The notes: generated by a model not told the origin, from the sequence alone. A DNA stretch of 64,000 nt from Sinotaia quadrata (GCA_028829895.1 CM054181.1:11552501-11616500); one strand, 5' to 3'; shown: positions 24,738 through 32,622, counted from the first letter of the stretch. Translations and numbers: made by a program.

Positions 24738-26057
24738 GGAGGGTGACAGTTTGCCTGTTGATGTCATGATTCATTGTTCTGGATATTGTGACTGCTAATT
24801 AGACTATATCATCACTACGCATATTTTTTAGCTTCTGTTGGTACATGCATTGGACTTCGAGGTGATTTCATGTGCATAGAGTGTAGTGTACAAACTGTGA
24901 ACAGTTTATCTGCTGGTAAATTCATGGGGCATCTGACATTGATTTGATTGAATGTGTACAGGGTGCAGTATACAAAATGACAACAATTTATATGCTGGAG
25001 TACTAAGACCGTGCTTGTGCAAACTCTAAAGCAATAAAAATAACAATAACTTTACTCTATTACCTAAACAGTAATGCTTTTGTCTAGATCTCCACCACAA
25101 AAGAAAACAAGAAAGAACAATAACGCTATAAACATATCAATGAACTGTAGTTTTTTTCTCCTTCATTTCATCTTTACTCATGGGGAAAACTTTAATTTAA
25201 AATAAAAAATAAAACAATAAATCATAATAACCTTAAATTTGATTTACGACAACGACCAAACAAATCTATAATCCAATATATTTTTATTTTTAATTCTTAC
25301 CCAGTAGAATAAATAAGTAAATCATTAGTTGTTATTAGTTATTTTTCTTAGAACCTCTTGCTCCCAAACTGTTTACTAAAGAAAATCAAACAGCAGCAAA
25401 GAAATGTTTTATCCAAATGCTGAGCAACTCTGAAACCTTATGGAAGAATATACAAATAGAAAGACACAATTTATTTAACTTGAAATATAATTTTATAAAT
25501 GTTACGTCACTAATTCATCAGGCCACTCTTGTCGATTACAATTAACACAACATCCAGTGTTAGCAATGTTTTTGAATTAATGAGCAATTATCATAGCACA
25601 ATAACCAGCGTTCTTGTTATGTTTTAGAACTAATGAGCAATTATCATAACACAACATCCAGTGTTAGCAATGTTTTTGAATTAATGAGCAATTATCATAA
25701 CACAACATCCAGTGTTAACAATGTTTTTGAATTAATGAGCAATTATCATAGCACAATAACCAGCGTTCTTGTTATGTTTTAGAACTAATGTGCAATTATC
25801 ATAACACGATATCCTGTGTTGTGTTAAAAGCACATTAACGCAACATTGTGATCGTGTTATGTTTCGCAATTAATGAGTACTTATCATATTAGCATAACAT
25901 CCCGTGTTAGGCTTTAAACAAGTGATTATCGTATTACGTTATCAGGCCTAATCGAAAAACAAGCAACATAAAGTACACAGAAAATTGTTTATCTTTTCTT
26001 TCTTTCTATTTTGTAGAGAGTGTTCTTGAGGATGTGTCGCAATTTACGGACTCCTGA
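2475..26057 (+). CDS. Giant repeat-rich single-pass membrane protein, whole gene (8 exons)
   Basis: Exons 2475-2557, 3262-3461, 5813-5884, 7807-7926, 9983-10225, 11294-12462, 16190-23662 and 26019-26057 join without a frame break (junction phases 2,1,1,1,1,0,0) into about 3,132 residues. Residues 1-22 look like a signal peptide. Residues 23-216 form an ectodomain with Cys 23, 66, 67, 111 and 191, and about 217-236 is the only transmembrane segment. The remaining ~2,895 residues are Ser/Thr-rich, low in hydrophobic stretches and probably disordered; they are placed in the cytoplasm from the signal-peptide topology. Five in-frame tandem-repeat families occupy the tail. I see no kinase, phosphatase, death, TIR or other catalytic domain and do not recognise the family. 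A receptor or membrane-anchored scaffold is inference. Splice sites were read by eye and chosen because they alone keep the frame. Confidence 0.85.
2640..2940. repeat. Microsatellites in intron 1 (CT and GCAC/CA)
   Basis: A short CT run near 2671-2686 is followed by GCAC units grading into a pure CA run at about 2874-2936. The intron (2558-3261) holds nothing else recognisable. Confidence 0.95.
3262..3461 (+). CDS. Exon 2: N-terminal ectodomain
   Basis: The exon follows TTTCTGCCCAG and ends before GTGAGAAG. It enters in phase 2, leaves in phase 1, and encodes residues 28-95 without a stop. It has two amphipathic helix-like stretches (around NQLTNLWDAMAIYHS and DLFFTFGQHMRDLMRS) separated by a segment with adjacent Cys 66-67. 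No family was recognised; a small helical, disulfide-bonded fold is possible. Confidence 0.85.
3535..4404. repeat. 55-bp minisatellite in intron 2
   Basis: About 15 units of GGTAAC(A/G)A(A/T)TGAAGTTCAATGACTTTATT type. The central units (3671-4020) are nearly identical with an exact 55-bp spacing, and the outer ones are diverged, consistent with recent central expansion. Confidence 0.95.
4405..5812. other. Rest of intron 2
   Basis: AT-rich intron sequence with a short CA run near 4480 and a CATA run near 5535. Small open frames on both strands show no family signal or splice context. Confidence 0.6.
5813..5884 (+). CDS. Exon 3: short ectodomain exon
   Basis: This 72-nt phase 1-1 exon lies between TTTTTGACAG and the donor GTGGGT. 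It encodes residues 95-119, including Cys 111. A nearby donor GTAAGA at 5889 scores better by eye, but it would shift exon 4 into a frame with an early stop, so 5884 was chosen. Confidence 0.72.
5994..6261. repeat. ATCT microsatellite with GTCT interruptions
   Basis: A nearly pure tetranucleotide run with three blocks of GTCT variants in the middle. Any reading frame through it (YLSI repeats) is artefactual. Confidence 0.98.
6262..6780. repeat. Diverged ~180-bp duplication in intron 3
   Basis: The block TCCTAAGTATACTTAA...TTCACCCG...TTAGTATTTAA near 6435-6530 recurs in diverged form near 6615-6700. The rest is pyrimidine-rich intron sequence. Confidence 0.5.
6781..7200. repeat. 51-bp minisatellite in intron 3
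   Basis: Units contain ATGTCATCCAGTCCCTATAC then TTCCTCCATTATATTCAG. Five units at about 6846-7090 are near-identical, with degenerate flanks. The period is a multiple of three, so it reads through as a false peptide repeat. Confidence 0.9.
7201..7806. other. Rest of intron 3
   Basis: AT-rich intron sequence, including an AATAAT-rich stretch near 7600-7640. No gene or array seen. Confidence 0.6.
7807..7926 (+). CDS. Exon 4: Pro-rich ectodomain linker
   Basis: This 120-nt phase 1-1 exon follows GAATCATGCAG and ends at GCAG before GTATTT. It encodes residues 119-159, a Pro-rich stretch (around DPSVPTPDLPSAQLP) then PQYTMIIHDVP. It looks like a linker between the helical N-terminal part and the membrane-proximal part. 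Confidence 0.85.
7950..8440. repeat. 58-bp minisatellite nested in intron 4
   Basis: Units carry TGTTTCGTCACAATTC and GACTCGTTATTTTAAC. The first three have exact 58-bp spacing and later ones degenerate. A single unit of the neighbouring ~37-bp array (CTGACACCAGCCCACAAACA) lies at its left edge (7960-7990). Confidence 0.85.
8610..9345. repeat. ~37-bp minisatellite in intron 4
   Basis: About 18-20 variable units of AATAGCTCACTACTGACACC followed by AGCCTACCAAAAACAC. High variation among units suggests an old array. Confidence 0.9.
9346..9982. other. Rest of intron 4
   Basis: AT-rich sequence without a supported gene or array, leading to the exon 5 acceptor. Confidence 0.6.
9983..10225 (+). 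CDS. Exon 5: membrane-proximal ectodomain and transmembrane helix
   Basis: This 243-nt phase 1-1 exon encodes residues 159-240. A very basic extracellular stretch (165-200, including EEPRRKS and LRYRHKVYKCRLRS) is followed by NDDNST, which contains an N-glycosylation sequon, and the hydrophobic segment WLAPGVALGFLITVLIHLTY (218-237). The acceptor AAAG|GC is the only one in the region that keeps phase. The donor GTATGT at 10226 joins a codon completed by exon 6. RPSR (197-200) fits the minimal RXXR proprotein-convertase pattern. Confidence 0.82.
10226..10530. repeat. ~28-bp minisatellite directly after exon 5
   Basis: About ten units of GTCATTATTTGTAAGTCAGT type with TATGCGTA begin within a few bases of the exon 5 donor. 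Many units contain GTAAGT, so the array is a string of cryptic donor-like sites. Confidence 0.8.
10690..10858. repeat. 29-bp minisatellite in intron 5
   Basis: Five to six near-identical units of ACATACATAATCATATAGGT followed by AAAACTGTG. Confidence 0.95.
10859..11293. other. Rest of intron 5
   Basis: AT-rich intron sequence ending in a T-rich tract and TTAAG at the exon 6 acceptor. Nothing else seen. Confidence 0.6.
11294..12462 (+). CDS. Exon 6: juxtamembrane and proximal cytoplasmic tail
   Basis: This 1,169-nt exon enters in phase 1 and leaves in phase 0 before GTACTA. It encodes residues 240-629. It starts with a basic, Cys-containing juxtamembrane region (YKQMKALRKN, CKRYQHRCGRRCRGKD), followed by Ser/Thr/Asp-rich sequence. 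A W-containing 14-residue tandem repeat lies at 360-489, then a Lys/Arg cluster SRGSKRRKRFRSS that could be a nuclear-localisation-like or acidic-lipid-binding patch. The clustered Cys could be palmitoylated or bind metal, which is inference. The ATG at 11317 is internal to the exon and is not a translation start. Confidence 0.92.
11653..12042 (+). repeat. In-frame 42-bp (14-residue) W-repeat in exon 6
   Basis: TGG (or a replaced codon) recurs at 11653, 11695, 11737, 11779, 11821, 11863, 11905 and 11947, exactly every 42 bp, then irregularly at 12016. The unit resembles W-S-x-x-x-x-x-L-x-x-x-x-x-x. DNA identity between units is low while the W/S/L pattern is kept, so the repeat is old and probably selected at protein level. 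Confidence 0.88.
12485..13080. repeat. 56-bp minisatellite directly after exon 6
   Basis: About nine units of AAATCTTTATTTATATTACG then TCCCAAATGAGATAATGCTC. The units at 12600-12890 are virtually identical. The array starts about 25 bp after the exon 6 donor. Confidence 0.95.
13081..14548. other. Intron 6, proximal part
   Basis: AT-rich sequence with a short duplicated CCTTACCTGGTGATAAAAT near 13690-13750. The open frame at 13190-13396 has no family or splice signal. No gene is supported. Confidence 0.55.
14549..14685. repeat. 63-bp-arm near-perfect hairpin in intron 6
   Basis: Arm 14549-14611 is the reverse complement of 14623-14685 with one mismatch (GTT against AGC) and an 11-base loop. 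It lies in the transcribed strand of the large gene, so the pre-mRNA could fold it into a long duplex. A foldback mobile element or a replication palindrome are alternative origins. Confidence 0.95.
14686..15544. other. Intron 6, middle part
   Basis: Moderately GC-richer sequence (15170-15480) without a sustained open frame. It may be an old transposable element, but no diagnostic end was found. Confidence 0.45.
15545..15725. repeat. ~30-bp minisatellite in intron 6
   Basis: Five to six imperfect units of AAACAGGTGTCCTTTATAAG followed by ACAGTAGTGTT. Confidence 0.85.
15726..16189. other. Intron 6, distal part
   Basis: AT-rich sequence ending in ACATTTTCAG. The ATG at 16175 lies in this intron and only appears to open the exon 7 frame. 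Confidence 0.7.
16190..23662 (+). CDS. Exon 7: 7.47-kb exon encoding most of the tail
   Basis: One uninterrupted 2,491-codon frame (residues 630-3120) runs from ACATTTTCAG to the strong donor AAC|GTAAGTAT, entering and leaving in phase 0. Composition is Ser/Thr/Asn/Gln/Lys-rich with no hydrophobic segment. From N to C it shows TQT-type motifs (702-718), 21-residue SP/TP repeats (756-975), two FFAT-like acidic-FF stretches (1165 and 1303), five 11-residue KRESPVD repeats (2090-2140), ~38-residue Cys/Ser/Asp repeats (~2360-2510), ~20-residue DFDK repeats (~2590-2735), and a non-repetitive C-terminal ~380 residues. No enzyme domain was recognised. An exon of this length is unusual and suits a disordered scaffold. 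Confidence 0.97.
16568..17224 (+). repeat. In-frame 63-bp (21-residue) SP/TP repeats in exon 7
   Basis: About eleven units. Starts at 16685, 16748, 16811, 16865, 16928, 16991, 17054 and 17117 are spaced 63 bp, apart from one 54-bp unit. Two subtypes occur: R-E-P-S-P-K-V-Q-S-G-L-R-H-P-D and L-E-S-S-P-I-V-Q-T-I-S-L-C-T-E. Most units keep a Ser/Thr-Pro dipeptide, the target of proline-directed kinases. Confidence 0.95.
20570..20722 (+). repeat. In-frame 33-bp KRESPVDMIFA repeats in exon 7
   Basis: Five units start at 20570 and every 33 bp after that. The first four differ at only one or two bases and the fifth diverges after KRESPVD. DNA identity is far higher than in the other coding repeats, so this is a young and probably length-variable array. 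Confidence 0.98.
21384..21836 (+). repeat. In-frame ~38-residue acidic/Cys repeats in exon 7
   Basis: The best pair shares EAECQSTDVN(S/A)SNILYLH at about 21514 and 21628. Diverged relatives flank it (around CKEEVGCSSCNVS, and SSDSETSPLSDG). Each unit ends in a Ser/Asp cluster resembling casein-kinase-2 sites. Confidence 0.85.
22078..22506 (+). repeat. In-frame ~20-residue DFDK repeats in exon 7
   Basis: About seven units of N-x-x-T-x-D-F-D-K-x-x-L-S/T-x-L, e.g. TTDFDKENLTLF and ITSDLDKGYLSTL. Unit length varies from 17 to 26 residues. Confidence 0.85.
23775..23965. repeat. 43-bp minisatellite in intron 7
   Basis: Four units of ATCCAGATGTCCTAGAACAA followed by GAATTTTATATGATGAAAAG, spaced 43 bp, starting about 110 bp after the exon 7 donor. 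Confidence 0.93.
23966..24609. other. Intron 7, proximal part
   Basis: AT-rich intron sequence. No array or supported gene. Confidence 0.6.
24610..24736. repeat. CA microsatellite with CACCCA and CAAA variants
   Basis: CACCCA-type hexamers grade into a pure CA run. Open frames on both strands through it are artefacts. Confidence 0.98.
24737..25519. other. Intron 7, middle part
   Basis: AT-rich intron sequence with a weak ~110-bp duplication around TGTGCATAGAGTGTAG and TGTGTACAGGGTGCAG (24870-25000). No gene is supported. Confidence 0.5.
25520..25910. repeat. 51-bp two-variant minisatellite in intron 7
   Basis: Units alternate between ACATCCAGTGTTAGCAATG and ATAACCAGCGTTCTTGTTATG forms, each followed by TTAATGAGCAATTATCATA. 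Six to seven units are present, degenerating to the right. Confidence 0.92.
26019..26057 (+). CDS. Exon 8: last coding exon
   Basis: A strong pyrimidine tract (TTTCTTTCTTTCTATTTTG) precedes TAGAGAG. Using the AG at 26017-26018 adds SVLEDVSQFTDS and a stop at 26055, matching the acidic/Ser style of the tail. Using the AG at 26015-26016 instead gives 32 residues rich in Cys and Arg ending at 26115. Both are in phase with exon 7. I prefer the short form on composition only. Confidence 0.6.
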   Translation, partial: SVLEDVSQFTDS

Positions 26058-26413
26058 CAAACTGTGCTGTATATTCAAGTCACTTACACATTGTGTCGTG
26101 TACACCATTCGATGATATGCTGTGTTATCTACATCAAGAGTTGAGAACTATGTGCTATTTCCTTTTATTGATCTCAGATAAGTTGTTGTTTATCACCGTT
26201 CTCAGACAACCATGCTGTGTTTTTATGGCATTCGCTGATAAACACTCGATTCCAGTGTGGAACAGAGGCAGGATAATTTATGATCTAGACTTCTCGACAT
26301 ACTGTCCCACAAATAACGTGAAACGAAACGATTATTTAACGACATTTATTTATTTAATTTAACATGCCTTTGATAATAAGTGAGAGAGACAAATATTTTA
26401 AATTAATTTTATG

Positions 26414-26419
26414 AATAAA
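26414..26419 (+). other. Polyadenylation signal AATAAA
   Basis: A canonical hexamer about 350 bp after the stop, followed by a T/GT-rich stretch (TGTGTTCGAG). It is the likely 3' end of the giant membrane-protein gene. Confidence 0.65.
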
Positions 26420-26645
26420 TATTTATTTGTGCAATACAATGTGTTCGAGTTTGCAAGATAGAAAATCATTTAATTGTTTGTTTATACATTGCGTTACATT
26501 TCAAACAATATGATACAGTCGTCTTCTTTTCTTCACTTTCTCTTCCAAACCAAAAATACGGATTTATGAAAGTTAAATATATGGTAAACAGACGGAGTGC
26601 TATAGTCTGACTAGACACGTTCCCAAATCAATATATGTATGTATG

Positions 26646-27037
26646 ACAAAGTACAGTTGCCCCGCCCTATTTTTAATTTTAATTGTTATTTAATTAAGTT
26701 GCTAAATTGTCAGAGAGACCCGACCTTGGTGTTATTTTAAAATATTAAAAAAAAAATTTGAATAGACAGCAAAATTCTCTACTGCAAGTAAACTCCTTAA
26801 ACTCAGTCCATTGGATCGTCTCAAACTCAAAAATCATAATCATTGGATATTTAAAAAAGCTCAGTTTCCACTTGGTCAACAAATCTAGAATATTCTTGCA
26901 TTAGGCTGTTTACCTCACACTCAAACACTTTCGAAATAACACCATATGGAGTGCCCAAAGTCGTGTCATTCTGACAATTTAGCAACTTATATAACAATTA
27001 AAATTAAAAATATGGAGGTGTAAATTTATTCTGTCAC
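26646..27037. mobile_element. Dispersed repeat family 1, copy B (palindromic)
   Basis: The left ~90 bp matches the plus orientation of the family end (ACCCGACCTTGG block). The right ~275 bp is the minus orientation, ending in AAATTTATTCTGTC. The two ends are therefore inverted repeats, as in an internally deleted foldback or MITE-like element. No coding capacity. Confidence 0.75.
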
Positions 27038-27350
27038 ACAATGCATGTAAGCTGGTCATCTTGACCCTTTACTGTCATTTAGAATCTCGAGTGCGCCATT
27101 TGCACACATTAACACCACACCTACACAAAACTAGTTGACGCTCACAAACAATGACACAATATCATTTAATATATACCTATAGAATGTGTATACACTCACA
27201 TAAAGCACTGCCATAATATACGTATGCATACACACACAAACAAGCACTTATTGTTATGTATGCAGTGTGTATGTGTGTGTTTGTGTATTGTAATAGAAAA
27301 GCACACAATTACAAAGCAGTCATGAACAAACTTGATGCTTCACTATTGTA
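27038..27350. other. Unannotated spacer
   Basis: AT-rich sequence with short ACAC/TGTG runs. Nothing else supported. Confidence 0.6.
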
Positions 27351-27554
27351 TTAACGCACGGAGCGTGATAACTCTTGCTTGAGAAATGGAAACTCTTCTC
27401 TGTCTATAGTACCATCTTTCTTGTAATGGTCACTGCCACCACAACGTCCGCAGATGGATGTTATATTACAACGAGTGTGTGTAAAGTCCAAAGTTAAACA
27501 GTTGTAGCTATGTAATGCGGGTCTACGGTATTGTATGACGGGGAATTTTCCCAA
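27351..27554 (-). pseudogene. Decayed LINE ORF1 (Gag-like) zinc-knuckle fragment
   Basis: The minus-strand frame contains YNCLTLDFTHTRCNITSICG then RCGGSDHYKKDG. This matches the paired CCHC zinc knuckles of ORF1 proteins of Jockey/I-type non-LTR retrotransposons (C-x2-C-x4-H-x4-C), with the first Cys of knuckle 1 and the last Cys of knuckle 2 replaced. The fragment is short and has no flanking reverse transcriptase, so it is a dead remnant. Confidence 0.6.
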
Positions 27555-27779
27555 ATATTTTATTTAAAAATTTTCATTGTTGCGTTTAAATTGAACGTAA
27601 TTTGGATGACGTGTGCGTATTGCGTCATGTTGACTTAGAAGTGGGGTCCTGAACGAATGAGTGTGCATGGGGGTAGATTTACTGATCGAGTGTTTGTAGT
27701 TTAAGTTGCGTGGTCAATGGCCAATAAGCTAGCTAGAGATTATTTTTGCGGTACGTGTGTGTGTTTTGCTATACAGTGG

Positions 27780-29002
27780 TTGTTTATTAGAATAGGCTTT
27801 AGTCCGCTGTGAATTGCATGTTGTTTATTAGAATAGGCTTTAGTCACTGTGTATGCATGTTATTTATTAGAATAGGTCAGTGGTTCCCAGCAGGGTGCCC
27901 GCGGTCCATGGCACCCGTCGCTATGTTAGATGAATAAGGGACCCAAAGAACGGGTCTGACATAGAGATTGAAGGATAGATTAGACCACCTGGCTGTTGTG
28001 AGCATTAGAGCTAATATAATAAATTTAATAATTAATAATTTTTCAGTCTGATACTGCAACAGGTTCATTAAATAAAACCCGGCACAATACAGTGTGGTCA
28101 AAGTGTTTTTACCCTCCTTATTTGTAAGCTGTTTAAATAGAGTGAAAGGAAGGTGTGGTCACATTATATCTGAAGGTCATTAAAGACTTTAATTGTCTAT
28201 CCATGAGAATGGCATTTTATTACTCCCAAGTTAAATTTGATGCGGGGTGTGTGTGTGTGTGTGTGTGTGTGTATACCAGGTTTGTCAGCGGGCAGAGTAG
28301 TTAGTTTTATGATATCCCCATTGTTTAATTGCAATTGTCCTGGCTTCTTGTCTGTCCCAGTGTGTCTACTACTGTAGTTCCTTTTGTAGCCATACTGATG
28401 GCTACTATAGTTCTTACTTTCAGTGACTTAAAATATTCTCTCAGTTCAAGGGCTGTTCAAAGAGCATAGAATCTACAAATATTGAACTAAAGCCTATTCT
28501 AATAAACAACATATAATAGACAGTGTGTTAATATATAGTCAGTTGTAATATAGAGAGCATAGAATAAACAAATAGTGAACTAAAGCCTAAACAATATGCA
28601 ATATACGGTGTACTAATTTACAGTCTGCTTAAACATAGAGAGCATAGAATCTACACACAGTGAACTACATGCAAAGTTTGTTCTAATAAACAACAATGAA
28701 TATACAGTAAGCTACTTTACAGTCTGCTTTAGCATACAGAGAATAGAATCTACAAATAGTGTACTAAATCTTATTCTAAAAACAACATGTAAAACACACC
28801 ATGTGTAGTGAAGAGTTAAAAGTCACTATCCATTTTCTTCACAAGATCAGTTCTGTTTGAATGATTTTACAGAACCTAAAGTAAGTGACGTGAAGTTGGA
28901 TGGAACAGCTGACATTTGCATTACTTTTCACAATTCGTCGCGGGCGCCTGTACATTCCTCGGCGGGTGCCATGGCCCGCGGGCACCCTGCTGGGAACCAT
29001 TG
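27780..29002. mobile_element. Palindromic hAT-like unit with minisatellite arms
   Basis: CAGTGGTTCCCAGCAGGG at 27878 and its inverted copy ending at 29002 resemble hAT-superfamily terminal inverted repeats. The inverted similarity runs outward past these termini into TTTATTAGAATAGG and GCATGT minisatellite units on both sides (left from about 27780), so the flanking 8 bp are inverted rather than direct copies. No transposase frame is visible, so it would be non-autonomous. Confidence 0.6.
28455..28805. repeat. ~110-bp diverged repeat units inside the palindromic unit
   Basis: Three to four units share AGAGCATAGAATCTACAAA, TAGTGAACTAAAGCC and TTTACAGTCTGCTT. Part of the unit (ACTAAAGCCTATTCTAATAA) is the apparent parent of the 35-bp array that follows. 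Confidence 0.75.
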
Positions 29003-29885
29003 ACCTATTCTAATAAACAACATGCAATACACAGTGGACTAAAGCCTATTAAACAACATGCATACACAGTGGACTAAAGCCTATTAAACAACATGCATAC
29101 ACAGTGGACTATAGCCTATTAAACAACATGCATACACAGTGGACTAAAGCCTATTAAACAACATGCATACACAGTGGACTAAAGCCTATTAAACAACATG
29201 CATACACAGTGGACTAAAGCCTATTAAACAACATGCATACACAGTGGACTAAAGCCTATTAAACAACATGCAATACACAGTGGACTAAAGCCTATTAAAC
29301 AACATGCAATACACAGTGGACTAAAGCCTATTAAACAACATGCATACACAGTGGACTAAAGCCTATTAAACAACATGCAATACAGAGTGGACTAAAGCCT
29401 ATTAAACAACATGCATACACAGTGGACTAAAGCCTATTAAACAACATGCATACACAGTGGACTAAAGCCTATTAAACAACATGCAATACACAGTGGACTA
29501 AAGCCTATTAAACAACATGCAATACACAGTGGACTAAAGCCTATTAAACAACATGCATACACAGTGGACTAAAGCCTATTAAACAACATGCAATACACAG
29601 TGGACTAAAGCCTATTAAACAACATGCATACACAGTGGACTAAAGCCTATTAAACAACATGCATACACAGTGGACTAAAGTCTATTAAACAACATGCATA
29701 CACAGTGGACTAAAGCCTATTAAACAACATGCATACACAGTGGACTATAGCCTATTAAACAACATGCAATACACAGTGGACTAAAGCCTATTAAACAACA
29801 TGCAATACACAGTGGACTAAAGCCTATTAAACAACATGCATACACAGTGGACTATAGCCTATTAAACAACATGCAATACACAGTG
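29003..29885. repeat. 34-36-bp minisatellite, ~25 copies
   Basis: Near-identical units of ACACAGTGGACTAAAGCC followed by TATTAAACAACATGCAT, differing mainly by GCAT versus GCAAT. High homogeneity indicates recent amplification. The same unit occurs in inverted orientation at 27780-27877. Confidence 0.98.
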
Positions 29886-29996
29886 GGAAAAGTATCATAT
29901 ACACCATCCTTACACCATCCTTTGTCCCATGCTGGACATCGAGACCTTTAGCAGGACGTAAATGTTGGGGTTGGGTCAGGTAAGGACTTCCTTGAA

Positions 29997-30005
29997 ACAC
30001 ACACA

Positions 30006-30072
<67 letters not shown>
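29997..30072. repeat. CA microsatellite
   Basis: A nearly pure CA run with one CAAAC interruption. Confidence 0.99.
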
Positions 30073-30073
<1 letters not shown>

Positions 30074-31437
30074 AGACGTTTACATAAAATATATATAAAA
30101 TTATAAAACTAATATATCACTTTTATTCATTCTCTCAAAACAAGCACAATGATTATGTATGTATAGATACACTTTTGCTCATTAGTCAATCTTCATAAAT
30201 AACCACAAGTCGTTCATTTGTTATAAACAGCAGCAAAAAAAATCTGTAATATTATATGCAAATATTAAGTTTAACTATACTAATGTGTACTTTCTTAGTA
30301 ACTTATGAATTATGAACCCACTTTGATGCAATATGTAATTTTATAGTTGTAACTAAGAAAGGAGAAGTCTTAACAGAGTGCCTTTATTTTAGATAAAGAT
30401 AACTACTACTGACTTTCTTGGTCGAGGTAGACCCTATTTGCAACTGATTCCTAGGGGTGGCAGTAATGTGTTTCGATACACGTTCTCGGTGTACTTCATT
30501 TACTAAAGTACAAAAAAACATTCTTATAAAATACTACGACCAAGTCATTTGTAGTGGCCTAACATCAATTATAAAGTCTAGCCTGATTTTATTTATTTTA
30601 AATTTATTTTTTTGTTAAAAAAGCAAACTAAATCTAACAAGCTCTCACTTACATATCTGAAGACTCCGCGGCAGTTAATTACACAAACTGCGGACCATAA
30701 ACAACGCTTCCAAAGCGCAATTCATTCCAGCTCAAAAACAAGGCCGATATTAGACCCAAGTTTCTTGTCAGGAAACTACAGGCACATAATGTGGGACGGT
30801 TACTCCTCCTTAGAGATGCATGAACAATTGGTGAATACTCTAGGAGTGAGATTAAAATATGAACCACGAGTAGCACAAACAACAACAAAATCCCGATGGA
30901 AATAACAGATTATGGTGTGGTGACGATGATGTAATAAATGTCTTATACAAACGCTTGCTGTTTTAGTTATTAATTATGTCAGCCGTTTTACCATTAAAAA
31001 ACGAAAAGACAAGTTCTTGTGAGTACTTTTTGAATAGGTCACACTGAAAAAGGAGCGATAACTCTTACCAAATTTGCTTTATTATTTCGTTCAGTTATTT
31101 ATGTTCTAGCAATTTATTCTGGTATATGATTACTGCACTTTTATCTACTGAGAAAAAGTATTTAAACACAAACACCTTCTGTGGAAATGCATTGTCACGG
31201 TAGAAGGGAGATAATCTAACCAAAATTTATTTTTCATTAGTTAGTTCCCTTAGTATGATCACCGAGAAACGACATTTTTATTTTGTCAAAAGAGAGCTGT
31301 TTATTTATACATTTATTTATTTATTTATACATTTGTATGTGCTGAATTTTAAATGAAAGTCCAAAAGTAGACCTAACACTATATGAAAGTAGATCTCTTA
31401 GACCTTTGTTGAAATTAACATTGTCGTTTTATATTAT
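30073..31437. other. Unannotated AT-rich sequence
   Basis: No supported gene. A 97-codon frame at 30612-30905 lacks a family match or splice signals, and its antisense is equally open. Confidence 0.5.
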
Positions 31438-31559
31438 CATTTGTACATTACGTCACCTGATTTCACGTTTCTTTTCCTTTTAAGTTCATTATTTTATATC
31501 ATTTGTACATTACGTCACCTGATTTCACGTTTCTTTTCCTTTTAAGTTCATTATTTTAT
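31438..31559. repeat. Exact ~61-bp tandem duplication
   Basis: Two consecutive copies of a segment containing ACATTACGTCACCTGATT, essentially identical, so a recent duplication. Confidence 0.97.
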
Positions 31560-32249
31560 AATCGTTTGTATACCATACAGTTATTTGTGGTTCAGTTTTC
31601 TCACCGATTGTAATATGCTCTTATTCAATGTTTTAAGATTTTTCCTCTTTAAAAAGTTAAGTATTGTTGTGCCATTTTGCTCTAACATTTTAAGTGCTTT
31701 GAGCTTCTTAGTGTATACGTTATTATGTTTGTTAACGTGCTTATGAGTGTGTTTGTGTTTGTGCCGTTTATCTGTTTCCTAATGCTAACTGTTTTCAGTC
31801 GACTACAAACAGACTGATATGTAGACAAAAGACAGATTGTTACAGACTTTATGGGGTCAGTGATACATATTCACTTGTCTCAGTGTTAATAACTCAGCTA
31901 CAGGAAGTATTAACAACTGTAATACAGTGTTACAGAGGGCGTTACAGCGTTACATTTTCAACTGCATATAGTCTTAAATGCTTAGTTACAGAAAGTGTAA
32001 GATCTAATTTACAGTGTAACAAGCTTCTATAGTGTTACAGACCGGTTTATTTGAATGTATTGTACCGATGCTTGAGTTCTGTAAATGGTAACACTGCACA
32101 CTCGAGCCCGTTGTAGAGCACAAGCCCAGATGAACAATTCCAGATTGTCTGGTGCTATGTTTGGAATACAGACCAGAAAGGAACGTACACATATTAACAA
32201 TTTGCCAAGTTTCCTGCTACAAATGAACGAGTAGTCGTCCCTTGACAAT
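31560..32249. other. Unannotated sequence
   Basis: AT-rich, with a weak repeat of GTGTTACAG/CAGTGTTA around 31850-32045. Minus-strand frames at 32004-32260 show no recognisable family. Confidence 0.5.
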
Positions 32250-32473
32250 TCAGGAGGCAATGAAAGACGTTTATTTGCAGCCAGTGCTGTGCTGTCCTAG
32301 CCAGTTCCACTCATATTGATAGTGTTTTCGGTGTAATGGATCTTTCGCCTATTCCCGAGATGGCAATTTGCAGCTCGGAGAGAGTTAACTGACCTTTAGC
32401 AGCTGCTTGCGAGTTTTTGCCATTACTTTTTTTTTTAATTCTTCAGCAAAATGTCATCAGGATTCCTTGCGAA
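32250..32473 (+). other. Candidate first exon (UTR plus MSSGFLA start)
   Basis: A locally GC-richer segment contains ATG at 32451 (MSSGFLA...) and ends at a strong donor, GCGAA|GTAAGT. No matching downstream exon was found, so this is only a possible gene start. Confidence 0.2.
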
Positions 32474-32571
32474 GTAAGTTTTTCTTTCACGAAATTTTGC
32501 ATTGTTGCTATTTAAATCAGAATAACTTACATAAGTACAACGCACATTCCTGCGTAATACTTGCAAAGAAA

Positions 32572-32572
<1 letters not shown>

Positions 32573-32611
<39 letters not shown>

Positions 32612-32622
32612 TATATATATAT
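32573..32622. repeat. CA then AT microsatellite
   Basis: A CA run followed by a short TA run. Confidence 0.97.

Noticed and set aside
27870..29010. Simple hAT insertion with 8-bp target duplication
   Set aside because: The flanking 8 bp (GAATAGGT and ACCTATTC) are inverted, not direct, copies and belong to a longer palindrome.
30612..30905. 97-codon plus-strand frame as a gene
   Set aside because: It begins at a non-ATG codon, has no family resemblance or splice signals, and the antisense is equally open.
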